A stretch of 40,707 bases of DNA from NCBI GenBank assembly GCA_030151885.1, contig JASLCG010000080.1, positions 1-40,707 on the forward strand, in the 5' to 3' direction. Position numbers and translations under genes: made by a program. Origin of the DNA: Bacteroides sp. (GTDB lineage: Bacteria; Bacteroidota; Bacteroidia; Bacteroidales; Bacteroidaceae). The notes beneath the pieces were generated by a model. That model was not told where the DNA came from, did no database searches, and saw nothing but the letters and a program-made list of their open reading frames with translations. This document shows positions 9,094 to 17,182 of the stretch, in pieces. How positions within the stretch are numbered: the first letter of the stretch is position 1; each line of letters starts with the position of its first letter.

Positions 9094-9151
9094 AGGCTTG
9101 TAATCTATATAAAGAGGGAGAAGACTCTTGTATAAGATTGCAAGCCTTTTT
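9094..9151 (+). terminator. Intercistronic terminator/attenuator between pflB and pflA
   Basis: A long hairpin: AGGCTTG (9094-9100) pairs with CAAGCCT (9141-9147). The stem continues inward through AATC/GATT and TATA/TATA to AAGAG/CTCTT at the tip, with one small bulge and a wobble. Five T residues end it at 9147-9151. It lies between the two genes, so it probably stops most pflB transcripts and lets fewer reach pflA. Confidence 0.8.
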
Positions 9152-9191
9152 AAACATAAATAGGTATTTGTTTTATTAAGGTAGGTAGTTT

Positions 9192-9923
9192 ATGAAGGGA
9201 AATATTCATTCATTTGAATCTTTTGGTACAAAAGATGGTCCAGGAGTGCGATTTGTCCTGTTTCTGCAAGGATGTCCTTTGAGATGTCTGTATTGCCACA
9301 ATTCGGATACATGGTTGCCGAAAGATCGTAAATACGAGCAGTCGGTTGATGAGGTATTCGACGAAATACAAAAAGTTAAAGGGTTTATTCGTAAAGGAGG
9401 AGTTACAGTATCTGGAGGGGAGCCTTTGTTACAAGCTGACTTTATATATGAGCTTTTTACTAAATGTAAAGAGGCAGGAATACATACAGCAATAGATACT
9501 TCGGGCTATTTGTTAAGTGAAAAAATCAAAAAGCTGTTAGACATAACGGACTTAGTACTATTGGATGTTAAGCACATTGACCCTATTAAGTATCAAGAAT
9601 TAACTTCTAAAGAGTTAGCTCCTACACTACAGTTTTTAGACTATTTGCAATCTATCAATAAACCAGCATGGATACGCTATGTATTAGTACCTGGTTATAG
9701 TGATGATGAAAATGATTTAAATAAGTGGGCAAAAAAAATAAGTACCTATACTAATATTGAACGAGTAGATTTACTGGCATTTCATCAAATGGGAAGTCAT
9801 AAATGGGAAGAGATGGGGTTAGAATATAAGTTGAAAGATGTTGAAACTCCTTCACTAGAACAAATAAGTCTGGTGGAAGATCTATTCTTAAGTTATGGAT
9901 TGCCCTTGTTAAAGCGCGAGTAA
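9192..9923 (+). CDS. pflA: Pyruvate formate-lyase-activating enzyme (radical SAM)
   Basis: This 243-residue radical SAM enzyme uses a 4Fe-4S cluster and S-adenosylmethionine to place the glycyl radical on pyruvate formate-lyase. The cluster motif CX3CX2C is C28-C32-C35 in GCPLRCLYCHNSD. The following GGVTVSGGEPLLQ is the SAM-contacting GGE-type motif. The length matches E. coli PflA (246). The placement directly after pflB is the usual one. The hairpin between the genes suggests it is made in smaller amounts than its substrate enzyme, or from its own promoter. Confidence 0.96.
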   Translation: MKGNIHSFESFGTKDGPGVRFVLFLQGCPLRCLYCHNSDTWLPKDRKYEQSVDEVFDEIQKVKGFIRKGGVTVSGGEPLLQADFIYELFTKCKEAGIHTAIDTSGYLLSEKIKKLLDITDLVLLDVKHIDPIKYQELTSKELAPTLQFLDYLQSINKPAWIRYVLVPGYSDDENDLNKWAKKISTYTNIERVDLLAFHQMGSHKWEEMGLEYKLKDVETPSLEQISLVEDLFLSYGLPLLKRE

Positions 9924-9940
9924 TTTATTCGATAGTACAT

Positions 9941-9990
9941 TATATACATAAAAACGGTCTATTTAATAATAGACCGTTTTTATGTATATA
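9941..9990. terminator. Perfect 23-bp palindromic bidirectional terminator
   Basis: Bases 9941-9963 pair without mismatch with 9968-9990 around the loop TAAT. The core is AAAACGGTCTATT/AATAGACCGTTTT, flanked by TATATACAT/ATGTATATA. It lies between the convergent genes pflA (plus) and pirin (minus) and can end both transcripts, with a T-run on each strand. Confidence 0.87.
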
Positions 9991-10006
9991 GTTCTCTATA
10001 ATTATA

Positions 10007-10732
10007 TTATTCTTTTAAATGCATTGGTAAATCAATAATCAGTAGCTTACTATTATCTTTTTTTGCTTTGATAGATATTTTACCACTGATGCTGCTTAAC
10101 CCAATAGCATCTTTGCTATAAAGTGTTACTGCTTCAATATCAAATTCACCTTCAATAACCATGACGAATAATCCATTATTTTCTTTTTGAGGCATATAGC
10201 TAAACTCATAATTTGAATTAAAGTTTCCTATATTAAACCATGCATCCTGTTGAATAATTAAGCTATCCGAGTATCCATCTGGAGAAACTACTGTTGTAAG
10301 CCGATTCTTTTGTTCGAAATAGTTAAATAGTCTTTGTGAATAGCTTGGCTTTAATCCATTTTGACGCGGGAATACCCATATTTGTAAGAATGCAACTTCA
10401 TTTACATTACTTCCATTATACTCGCTATGAGTTATTCCAGTTCCTGCAGTCATAACTTGTACCTCGCCAGTAGATATAGTGTGGATATTATTCATGCTAT
10501 CTTTATGGCTAAGCTCTCCTTTCAATGGGATGGATACAATTTCCATATCCTTATGAGGGTGAGTTCCAAATCCCATAGATGGAGCAACAATATCGTCGTT
10601 TACTACTCTTAATAAGCCAAAGTTAACTCTATCAGGGTTATAATAGTTGGCAAAACTAAATGTATGGTGAGATTTTAGCCATCCGTGGTTGGCATAGCCT
10701 CTTGTATCTGCTCTATAAATAATAGTCTTCAT
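10007..10732 (-). CDS. Pirin family protein (YhhW-type)
   Basis: This 241-residue bicupin protein belongs to the pirin family. Metal-binding residues are H58 and H60 (GFGTHPHKDMEIVS) and H102 and E104 (GITHSEYN), as in E. coli YhhW, which acts on quercetin in vitro. The N-terminus (RADTRGYANHGWLKSHHTFSFANYYNP) is the classic pirin start. The in vivo substrate in Bacteroidales is not known. It is divergent from a LysR regulator, and the shared 117-base spacer carries a palindrome that overlaps this gene's likely -7 box, so the regulator may well control it. Confidence 0.93.
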   Translation of the reverse strand: MKTIIYRADTRGYANHGWLKSHHTFSFANYYNPDRVNFGLLRVVNDDIVAPSMGFGTHPHKDMEIVSIPLKGELSHKDSMNNIHTISTGEVQVMTAGTGITHSEYNGSNVNEVAFLQIWVFPRQNGLKPSYSQRLFNYFEQKNRLTTVVSPDGYSDSLIIQQDAWFNIGNFNSNYEFSYMPQKENNGLFVMVIEGEFDIEAVTLYSKDAIGLSSISGKISIKAKKDNSKLLIIDLPMHLKE

Positions 10733-10759
10733 GTGGTAACTTTTTTATCTTGTTTTGTA

Positions 10760-10767
10760 CAAAGATA
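10760..10767 (-). promoter_or_regulatory. Candidate -7 promoter box for the pirin gene
   Basis: On the minus strand this reads TATCTTTG, an exact TAnnTTTG match 27 bases upstream of the pirin ATG. It overlaps the left arm of the neighbouring palindrome by three bases. Confidence 0.55.
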
Positions 10768-10814
10768 GTTTAAGCTAAACTATTATAATAATAGATTGTT
10801 TTATAGCTAACTAT
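10765..10814. promoter_or_regulatory. Candidate LysR operator sites in the divergent spacer
   Basis: ATAGTTTA-AGC-TAAACTAT (10765-10783) is a perfect 8-bp inverted repeat. A second, related site, ATAG-CTAA-CTAT, lies at 10803-10814. The two share the CTAAaCTAT/CTAACTAT half-site and are about 35 bases apart centre to centre. That fits the two-site arrangement of many LysR-type regulators placed between divergent genes. Binding is inferred. Confidence 0.5.
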
Positions 10815-10849
10815 GAATTTATTTATGGTTTGTCTCTAATATATTTTTT

Positions 10850-11734
10850 ATGGTAAATTTAGAATGGTATAGAACTTTTGTAGCTATTTATCAGACGGGC
10901 AATATGACTCGTGCAGCAGAAGAGCTGTTCATCTCTCAGCCTAATGTTAGTATTCAGCTATCTAATTTGGAAAGTTATGTTGGTTATCAGCTTTTTGTTA
11001 GGAAACCACGCAAGATGATTCCAACGGAGTTAGGTAAGCTTCTTTATACACAAGTTATTAACTCAATTGAAAGTTTGACAAAAGTGGAAGGAAGCTTCAG
11101 AAAGAGTGCACTTAAGCACGTTAAGAACTTGCGTATTGGTTCACCGCTAGAGTATGGAGTTACTGAACTTTTAGAACCCTTGAAGACTATAGATACTAAT
11201 TTGTCCTTTACCTTTGATATGGTCAATGAATTAGTAGCTCTTTTAAAGGCTGATAAATTAGATGTTGTTATTGCTACTAAGCATATACCTACTGATGAGG
11301 TTATTTACGAACCTTTCTTGATGGAGAAGTTTAGTTTGGTTACTAGTAGTTCTACTGATACAACTCTGCTTGAAGAGGTGCTTACGACCAATAATGTAGA
11401 TGAGATAGAACGTCAACTAGAAAACTTGACGTGGATTAGCTATGATCATAATTTATCTATAATACGTCGATTTTGGAAGGTAAACTTCAATAAGCGACCG
11501 CAAATAGCTCCAAAAGTAGTTTTGCCAGATATGTTAGGCATTAGGCATGCAGTATCACTTGGTTATGGTTATGCTATTTTATCAAGTCTTTTTTTAGAGC
11601 AGAATATGAATGGTCTAAAAGTTGTATGGACAGGAATGTCTGAAACTAATAATCAGCTTTATTTGGCTTATAAAAAAGATGTAGAGCTGGAAGATCAACT
11701 TCAAGTGTTGAAAGATGCACTATATACAGAATAA
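10850..11734 (+). CDS. LysR-family transcriptional regulator
   Basis: This 294-residue regulator has an N-terminal winged HTH at residues 1-62 (TRAAEELFISQPNVSIQLSNLESYVGYQLFVRK) and a C-terminal effector-binding domain of the periplasmic-binding type. It is divergent from the pirin gene, with palindromic sites between them. LysR proteins usually control the divergent neighbour and their own gene, so pirin is the best target guess. The effector is unknown. Its stop codon forms the first base of the following terminator. Confidence 0.93.
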   Translation: MVNLEWYRTFVAIYQTGNMTRAAEELFISQPNVSIQLSNLESYVGYQLFVRKPRKMIPTELGKLLYTQVINSIESLTKVEGSFRKSALKHVKNLRIGSPLEYGVTELLEPLKTIDTNLSFTFDMVNELVALLKADKLDVVIATKHIPTDEVIYEPFLMEKFSLVTSSSTDTTLLEEVLTTNNVDEIERQLENLTWISYDHNLSIIRRFWKVNFNKRPQIAPKVVLPDMLGIRHAVSLGYGYAILSSLFLEQNMNGLKVVWTGMSETNNQLYLAYKKDVELEDQLQVLKDALYTE

Positions 11735-11765
11735 AAATAAGGAGAGCCATGGCTCTCCTTATTTT
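11734..11765. terminator. Bidirectional terminator between LysR gene and gpmA
   Basis: A fully self-complementary 32-base sequence (11734-11749 with 11750-11765; the physical loop is CATG). It starts within the LysR stop codon and ends 28 bases before the gpmA stop. T-runs occur on both strands, so it can end both convergent transcripts. Confidence 0.85.
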
Positions 11766-11793
11766 AGTATCTTAAAAATTCATCAAGGTTTGT

Positions 11794-12540
11794 TTATTTG
11801 GCTTTTCCTTGATTAGCGACAGCTTCCATTAGTTTTTTTATCTCTTCAGGATCTCCTAAAAAGTAGTCTTTTACAAGATTTAAATCCTCATCAAACTCGA
11901 ATACATAAGGTACTGCTGTAGGTAAATTTAAATCAGAAATAGCTTCGTCAGAAATACCTTTTAGGTGTTTAATAATTGCTCTTAAACTATTACCATGAGC
12001 TGCAATTAATATCTCATCGTGCTTCTTTAAAGATGGGAATATTTCACACTCCCAGTATGGCATAATACGTTCAATAGCGTCTTTTAAAGATTCAGTTTCA
12101 GGTAGATACTCCTTAGGCACATCTGCATATCTTAAATCTTGTGAAGCACTTCTTTCATCACTAGGTTCTAATGCGTCTGGTGCAATGTCAAAACTTCTTC
12201 TCCAAACATGTACTTGTTCATCACCATATTTAGCAGCAGTTTCGGCTTTATTTAGTCCCTGAAGTTGTCCATAATGTTTTTCATTAAGTCTCCAGCTCTT
12301 AACAACAGGTATCCAATCTTGATCTAGAACATCTAGTGTATTATTAAGTGTCTTAATAGCTCTTTTTAGATAAGAAGTGTACGCCATTCCGAAGTGAAAA
12401 TTAGCTTCTTTCAGGTATTTACCTGCTTTCTTAGCCTCTTCTACTCCTTGTTCTGACAAATCTACATCTGTCCATCCTGTAAATTTATTTTCTTTATTCC
12501 AAGTGCTTTGACCATGGCGTAATAGAACTACTTTTTTCAT
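11794..12540 (-). CDS. gpmA: 2,3-bisphosphoglycerate-dependent phosphoglycerate mutase
   Basis: This 248-residue glycolytic enzyme interconverts 3- and 2-phosphoglycerate. The phospho-histidine is H9 in the signature LLRHGQSTWN. E87 (RLNEKHYGQLQGLNK) and H182 (IAAHGNSLRA) complete the active site. The length matches the 248-250 residues usual for the cofactor-dependent class, as opposed to the manganese-dependent GpmI (about 510). It is a single gene; the next minus-strand gene upstream, the radical SAM protein, is 160 bases away. Confidence 0.96.
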   Translation of the reverse strand: MKKVVLLRHGQSTWNKENKFTGWTDVDLSEQGVEEAKKAGKYLKEANFHFGMAYTSYLKRAIKTLNNTLDVLDQDWIPVVKSWRLNEKHYGQLQGLNKAETAAKYGDEQVHVWRRSFDIAPDALEPSDERSASQDLRYADVPKEYLPETESLKDAIERIMPYWECEIFPSLKKHDEILIAAHGNSLRAIIKHLKGISDEAISDLNLPTAVPYVFEFDEDLNLVKDYFLGDPEEIKKLMEAVANQGKAK

Positions 12541-12702
12541 ATCTTATTCTTATTTGTTATGGGCATCAGTATAACTGATACTTTTATCTGTTAATTAATT
12601 AATGCAAGAGTACTATAGTCTAGTTTATCGTAGCATATAGGGCATCTCTTGCTCCTGATAAATATAACAAAGAAGTATTTTATTTGTTGCTGAAAAATGA
12701 GC

Positions 12703-14388
12703 TTATTTAGAAAAATTATAAATAATGCGTGGATGCGCTACAAGTTTATTAGGTCTTACATTAAAAAGTGTAATAATAGCTTGTTTACTATTTATAGGGT
12801 CAATAATAGAGTAATCTTCAATCTGTTTCTTAGATAGCTTATGCTTATGAAGAAACTCACTATCAAGTGTAACGATGTTCATTAGTCTTTTTTTCTCTTT
12901 TTTGCTGATGTGTTCTCTCCATACACCATGTGGCCTAAGGTTGTAATTGTCGTAATAATCGTCTCTCATCAGTTCAAAAAGATGAATATCACGCTCTTTT
13001 AAGAAGTTCTCTAGCTGTAAAAATAGATCTTCTAGCTGATACCCAAATCGCGGAAAGTTAACCTCTTTAAAGTGTAGTGCCAGTTCATCGAAGCACTCAA
13101 AGTATCTCCCTTTATAATGCTTAAATAACACCTCTTCCATAGATCGCTTAAACCTACCACTATTCCAAAACTTATCTAGCATATCTTCGGCAGCATGAAT
13201 ACGCTCAATATCAGTAGTACTAATAGAGTCATTGTATTCTATTTCATAAGGAGCATCTTCATCAAACTTATAGCCATATTTGTATGCATTTTTACGTAGA
13301 TTAGTCCCTCGCAACATTTTCAAAAATCCAAGTTGTACCTCTTTCGCACCTAAATCAAATACGTCGTTAAACGACTTAGTAAAGCGTTGATAGGTTTCGA
13401 AAGGTAGCCCAGCAATTAGGTCGAGATGGAGGTCTATTTTTCCACCCTTCATTAGCTTGCGTATATTATCTGCCAATAGTTCAAAGTCTTGTCTTCGTTT
13501 AACTTCCATATTCGTTGGCTCGTAAGTAGATTGTATCCCTATTTCGAATCGGAAGTAGTTGTCTGGTAGCTTCGTATTAAGAAACTCTATCATCTCGTCT
13601 TTTAGTAAGTCTGCATAGATTTCAAACTGACAGCTTAGAGATGGTCTGTAGTGCTCTGCTAAGAAGTTAAATATACCGTAAGTATGTTTCATGTTTAGGT
13701 TAAACGTGCGGTCTAAGAACTTAATTAGTTTAGCATCACTTTCAATAAAGTATTTTAGATTGTCGAAAATATATTCTTGAGGGAAATACCTAACTCCTTT
13801 TTCTAATGAAGATAGACAGTATTGGCACTGATATGGGCAGCCTCTAGAAGTTTCAAAATATACAACTCTATGTTTTAAAGCTTTTCTATCTTCAGGAAGT
13901 TGGTAAGGTGAGTCTAGTTCTACTAGTTTAGCGATATCAGCTTGAACTATTGCATGGCTGATGTGTCCTTTATAAGAAACACCAGGAATTTTAACCAAAC
14001 GCTCTCCTCGCTGTAAAGCATCAAACAGTTCTCCTGTAACGAACTCTCCCTCTCCACCAATAACGTACTCTATATTCCAATCGTTAATAAAATGTTCGGG
14101 CTCATACATTACCTCTGGTCCACCAATGAAAATAATGATATTAGGATTAAGACCCTTCACTTTATCAATGAGTTGTTTCATTTGTTTTACATTCCAGATG
14201 TAAACACTTAACCCAATAATATTGGCCCCGGTATTTACTAACTCTTGTGCAACTTTATCGAGGTCTTCTTTAATTACATATTCAATAAATGAAATATCAA
14301 ATCGCTCTTTATTAGCCACATATAGCCACCTAAGGGCTAGAGATGTGTGAATATATTTAGCATTTAATGTTGAGAGTACTATTTTCAT
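12703..14388 (-). CDS. B12-binding-domain radical SAM protein (DUF4080 type)
   Basis: This 561-residue cytoplasmic protein has an N-terminal B12-binding-like Rossmann domain (about residues 1-135), a radical SAM domain with the CX3CX2C cluster motif at C184-C188-C191 (ETSRGCPYQCQYCLSS), and a C-terminal DUF4080-type region. The N-terminal domain lacks an obvious DXHXXG motif, as is common in base-off cobalamin radical SAM proteins, so cobalamin binding is a family expectation and not shown by a motif. Known relatives are methyltransferases or ring-rearranging enzymes; the substrate here is unknown. Two cobalamin riboswitches in the same window support corrinoid use by this organism. A -7-like box lies just upstream. 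Confidence 0.88.
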   Translation of the reverse strand: MKIVLSTLNAKYIHTSLALRWLYVANKERFDISFIEYVIKEDLDKVAQELVNTGANIIGLSVYIWNVKQMKQLIDKVKGLNPNIIIFIGGPEVMYEPEHFINDWNIEYVIGGEGEFVTGELFDALQRGERLVKIPGVSYKGHISHAIVQADIAKLVELDSPYQLPEDRKALKHRVVYFETSRGCPYQCQYCLSSLEKGVRYFPQEYIFDNLKYFIESDAKLIKFLDRTFNLNMKHTYGIFNFLAEHYRPSLSCQFEIYADLLKDEMIEFLNTKLPDNYFRFEIGIQSTYEPTNMEVKRRQDFELLADNIRKLMKGGKIDLHLDLIAGLPFETYQRFTKSFNDVFDLGAKEVQLGFLKMLRGTNLRKNAYKYGYKFDEDAPYEIEYNDSISTTDIERIHAAEDMLDKFWNSGRFKRSMEEVLFKHYKGRYFECFDELALHFKEVNFPRFGYQLEDLFLQLENFLKERDIHLFELMRDDYYDNYNLRPHGVWREHISKKEKKRLMNIVTLDSEFLHKHKLSKKQIEDYSIIDPINSKQAIITLFNVRPNKLVAHPRIIYNFSK

Positions 14389-14392
14389 ACTG

Positions 14393-14400
14393 CAAAAGTA
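14393..14400 (-). promoter_or_regulatory. Candidate -7 box for the radical SAM gene
   Basis: On the minus strand this reads TACTTTTG (TAnnTTTG), five bases before the ATG. If used, the transcript would be nearly leaderless or translation would begin further in. The call is weak. Confidence 0.3.
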
Positions 14401-14453
14401 TATATTTAAAGCTAAAAACTCTATTTTAGTAGGGACTAAAGATTGAAGACAAC

Positions 14454-15119
14454 ATGGATATACAGCGAATTTATAGGTTCTTAATAGAACTTCAAGAGAA
14501 CAACAATAGGGAGTGGTTTGAACAAAATAGAGAGGAATATGATACTGTTAAAAGTATTTTTGACCAGTTAGTCCAAGCTACAATTAACCGGATAGCTATA
14601 TTTGATTCTTCTGTAATGCATTTAAAGCCTAAATACTGTACTTTTAGAATCCATAGAGATATACGTTTTTCTAATGATAAAACACCTTATAAAACTCATT
14701 TAGGAGCCTATATAAACCCTTTTGGTAGGAAGTCACCTATGTTTGGATATTACATTCACTTATCACCAAATAACTCTTTTATAGGGGGTGGAAGTATAGG
14801 TTTACCTACAAAACTATTAAATAAAATAAGAGATAATATATATCATAGAATTCACGAATACATTGGAATCGTAGAAGACCCTACATTTAAAAAGTACTAT
14901 CCAGTTGTTGGTGAAGACTTTTTAAAAACAGCACCTAAAGGATATTCGAAAGATTATGAATACATTGATTATTTGAGGTGTAAGGAGTATATTTGTTCAT
15001 ATAGAGTTGATGACTCCTTCTTCACATCTTCGGACTACCTGGATAAAGTAGGTGAGCCACTAGAACAACTTAAACACTTAGCTGAATTTATCAATTCTGC
15101 TCTAGACAACGAGATTTAA
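14454..15119 (+). CDS. DUF2461 family protein
   Basis: This 221-residue protein matches the DUF2461 family (TIGR02453). The recognisable parts are the N-terminus (FLIELQENNNREWFEQNREEY), the central FRIHRDIRFSNDKTPYKTHLGAYINP and GGGSIGLPTKLLNKIR. No biochemical function is established for the family. There is no signal peptide, so it is probably cytoplasmic. It ends three bases before the glgB start codon, so the two are very likely co-transcribed; whether that reflects a role in glycogen metabolism is not known. Confidence 0.9.
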   Translation: MDIQRIYRFLIELQENNNREWFEQNREEYDTVKSIFDQLVQATINRIAIFDSSVMHLKPKYCTFRIHRDIRFSNDKTPYKTHLGAYINPFGRKSPMFGYYIHLSPNNSFIGGGSIGLPTKLLNKIRDNIYHRIHEYIGIVEDPTFKKYYPVVGEDFLKTAPKGYSKDYEYIDYLRCKEYICSYRVDDSFFTSSDYLDKVGEPLEQLKHLAEFINSALDNEI

Positions 15120-15122
15120 ATT

Positions 15123-17150
15123 ATGAAAAACTACAAAAAGAAAACGCTTCCCATTATTCAAAAAGATCCTTGGTTAGAGCCTTTTGAAGCTGCCATTGAA
15201 GGTAGGCATGAGGCTGTTAAGAGGAAAGAAAAAGAGCTTACAAATGGAGGTAAAGAGTCATTATATGATTTTGCTTCTGGTTACCTTTTCTTTGGTCTCC
15301 ATAAACGTAAAAATGGGTGGGTATTTAGAGAATGGGCTCCTAATGCTACTCAAATATATTTAATTGGGAGTTTCTCTGAATGGAGAGAAAAAGAAGAGTA
15401 TAAACTAACTCTTTTAGAAAACGGAGTGTGGGAACTTATCTTAGACGAGGAGAGTCTGAAGCACGAAGATTTATATAAACTTAAGATTTATTGGAATGGA
15501 GGGTATGGAGAACGTATCCCTGCATGGACCACAAGAGTTGTACAAGATCCTACTACGCACATATTTAATGCTCAAGTATGGTATCCTACTGAAACTTATA
15601 AATTTAAGAATAACAATTTTAAACCAGATACAAATCCTCTAAAAATATACGAATGCCATATTGGTATGGCACAAGAGGGTGAGATAGTAGGTACATATGC
15701 TGAATTTAGAGAAAACATATTACCTCGCATAAAAAAACTAGGTTACAACTGTATTCAAATAATGGCTATTCAAGAACATCCTTATTATGGTAGCTTTGGA
15801 TATCATGTATCTAGTTTCTTTGGAGTGTCCTCACGATTTGGTACCCCCGAAGATTTAAAACTTCTTATTGATACAGCTCATGGAATGGGCATTGCTGTTA
15901 TTATGGACTTAGTGCATTCTCATGCTGTTAAAAATGAAGTAGAAGGTTTGGGAAATTTTGCTGGAGATCCTAATCAGTATTTCTATCCAGAACCACGAAG
16001 AGAACATAAACAGTGGGATTCTCTTTGTTTTGATTATGGTAAAAGTGAAGTGCTTCATTTCTTATTATCTAATTGTAAATATTGGCTTGAAGAGTTTAAT
16101 TTTGATGGATTCCGTTTTGATGGGGTAACATCAATGTTATACAATAGTCATGGGTTAGGCGAATCTTTTACAAACTATCAAGACTATTATAACGGAAATC
16201 AAGACGATAATGCGATTGTATATTTAACTTTAGCTAATACGTTAATTCATGAAGTAAAAAAGAAAGCAATAACTATTGCTGAAGAAGTATCTGGTATGCC
16301 AGGACTAGCTTTACCTTTTTCTCAGGGAGGTTATGGGTTCGATTATCGTATGGCAATGAACATACCAGACTTCTGGATTAAGTTGATTAAAGAACACATT
16401 GATGAAGATTGGAAACCATCTACGATTTTTTGGGAGGTAACAAATCGTAGAAAGGATGAGAAAACAATATCTTATGCAGAAAGCCACGACCAAGCTTTAG
16501 TAGGTGATAAAACAATTATATTTAGGCTGATAGATTCTGATATGTATTGGCACATGAAAAAAGGAGATGAAAACTACAAAGTTCATCGTGGTATTGCTAT
16601 GCATAAAATAATACGCTTAATAACAGCATCAACTATAAATGGTGGGTATTTGAATTTTATGGGTAATGAGTTTGGACATCCTGAGTGGATTGACTTCCCT
16701 AGAGCAGGGAATGGTTGGTCGCACAAGTATGCTCGCCGTCAATGGAGTTTAGTAGATAATAAAGAGCTGAACTTTCACTATTTATCAGACTTTGATGCAG
16801 CTTTAATGCAACTAATAAGTAGTCAAAAAGATTTCCCAGATCTGCCTGTACAAGAAATATGGCATAATGATAGAGATCAAATCTTGGCATATATGCGTGG
16901 AGAGTATATCTTTGTATACAACTTTAATCCATCAAAGTCTTTTACTGATTACGGCTTTTTAGTACCAATAGGTTCATATCAACTTATATTAAATACCGAC
17001 AGTAGTAAGTTCGGAGGATTTGGATTTATAGATGAGTCTGTTGTACATTGGACTAATAGTGATCCATTATATAAGAAAGATGGGAAGGGATGGCTAAAAA
17101 TGTATTTACCAGCACGTACAGCACAGGTCTTAAAAATGAAACGTAAATAA
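15123..17150 (+). CDS. glgB: 1,4-alpha-glucan branching enzyme (GH13)
   Basis: This 675-residue enzyme makes alpha-1,6 branches in glycogen. It has an N-terminal CBM48 domain (about residues 55-150; GWVFREWAPNATQIYLIGSFSEW), a GH13 barrel, and a C-terminal beta domain. Catalytic residues are the nucleophile D333 (FDGFRFDGVTSM), the acid/base E387 (IAEEVSGMPG) and D456 (AESHDQALVGDKT). The layout resembles the eukaryotic-type (GH13_8) branching enzymes common in Bacteroidetes, shorter at the N-terminus than E. coli GlgB. It has no signal peptide, so it acts in the cytoplasm. It sits between DUF2461 and a GH31 glycosidase in a likely three-gene operon. Confidence 0.95.
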   Translation: MKNYKKKTLPIIQKDPWLEPFEAAIEGRHEAVKRKEKELTNGGKESLYDFASGYLFFGLHKRKNGWVFREWAPNATQIYLIGSFSEWREKEEYKLTLLENGVWELILDEESLKHEDLYKLKIYWNGGYGERIPAWTTRVVQDPTTHIFNAQVWYPTETYKFKNNNFKPDTNPLKIYECHIGMAQEGEIVGTYAEFRENILPRIKKLGYNCIQIMAIQEHPYYGSFGYHVSSFFGVSSRFGTPEDLKLLIDTAHGMGIAVIMDLVHSHAVKNEVEGLGNFAGDPNQYFYPEPRREHKQWDSLCFDYGKSEVLHFLLSNCKYWLEEFNFDGFRFDGVTSMLYNSHGLGESFTNYQDYYNGNQDDNAIVYLTLANTLIHEVKKKAITIAEEVSGMPGLALPFSQGGYGFDYRMAMNIPDFWIKLIKEHIDEDWKPSTIFWEVTNRRKDEKTISYAESHDQALVGDKTIIFRLIDSDMYWHMKKGDENYKVHRGIAMHKIIRLITASTINGGYLNFMGNEFGHPEWIDFPRAGNGWSHKYARRQWSLVDNKELNFHYLSDFDAALMQLISSQKDFPDLPVQEIWHNDRDQILAYMRGEYIFVYNFNPSKSFTDYGFLVPIGSYQLILNTDSSKFGGFGFIDESVVHWTNSDPLYKKDGKGWLKMYLPARTAQVLKMKRK

Positions 17151-17182
17151 AACTAACTAATAATTTGACTATTATCAAACGA

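Noticed and set aside
17165..17182. TTG start six codons before the GH31 ATG
   Set aside because: The ATG at 17183 yields a clean signal peptide with the basic N-terminus directly at the start; the upstream TTG adds no feature.
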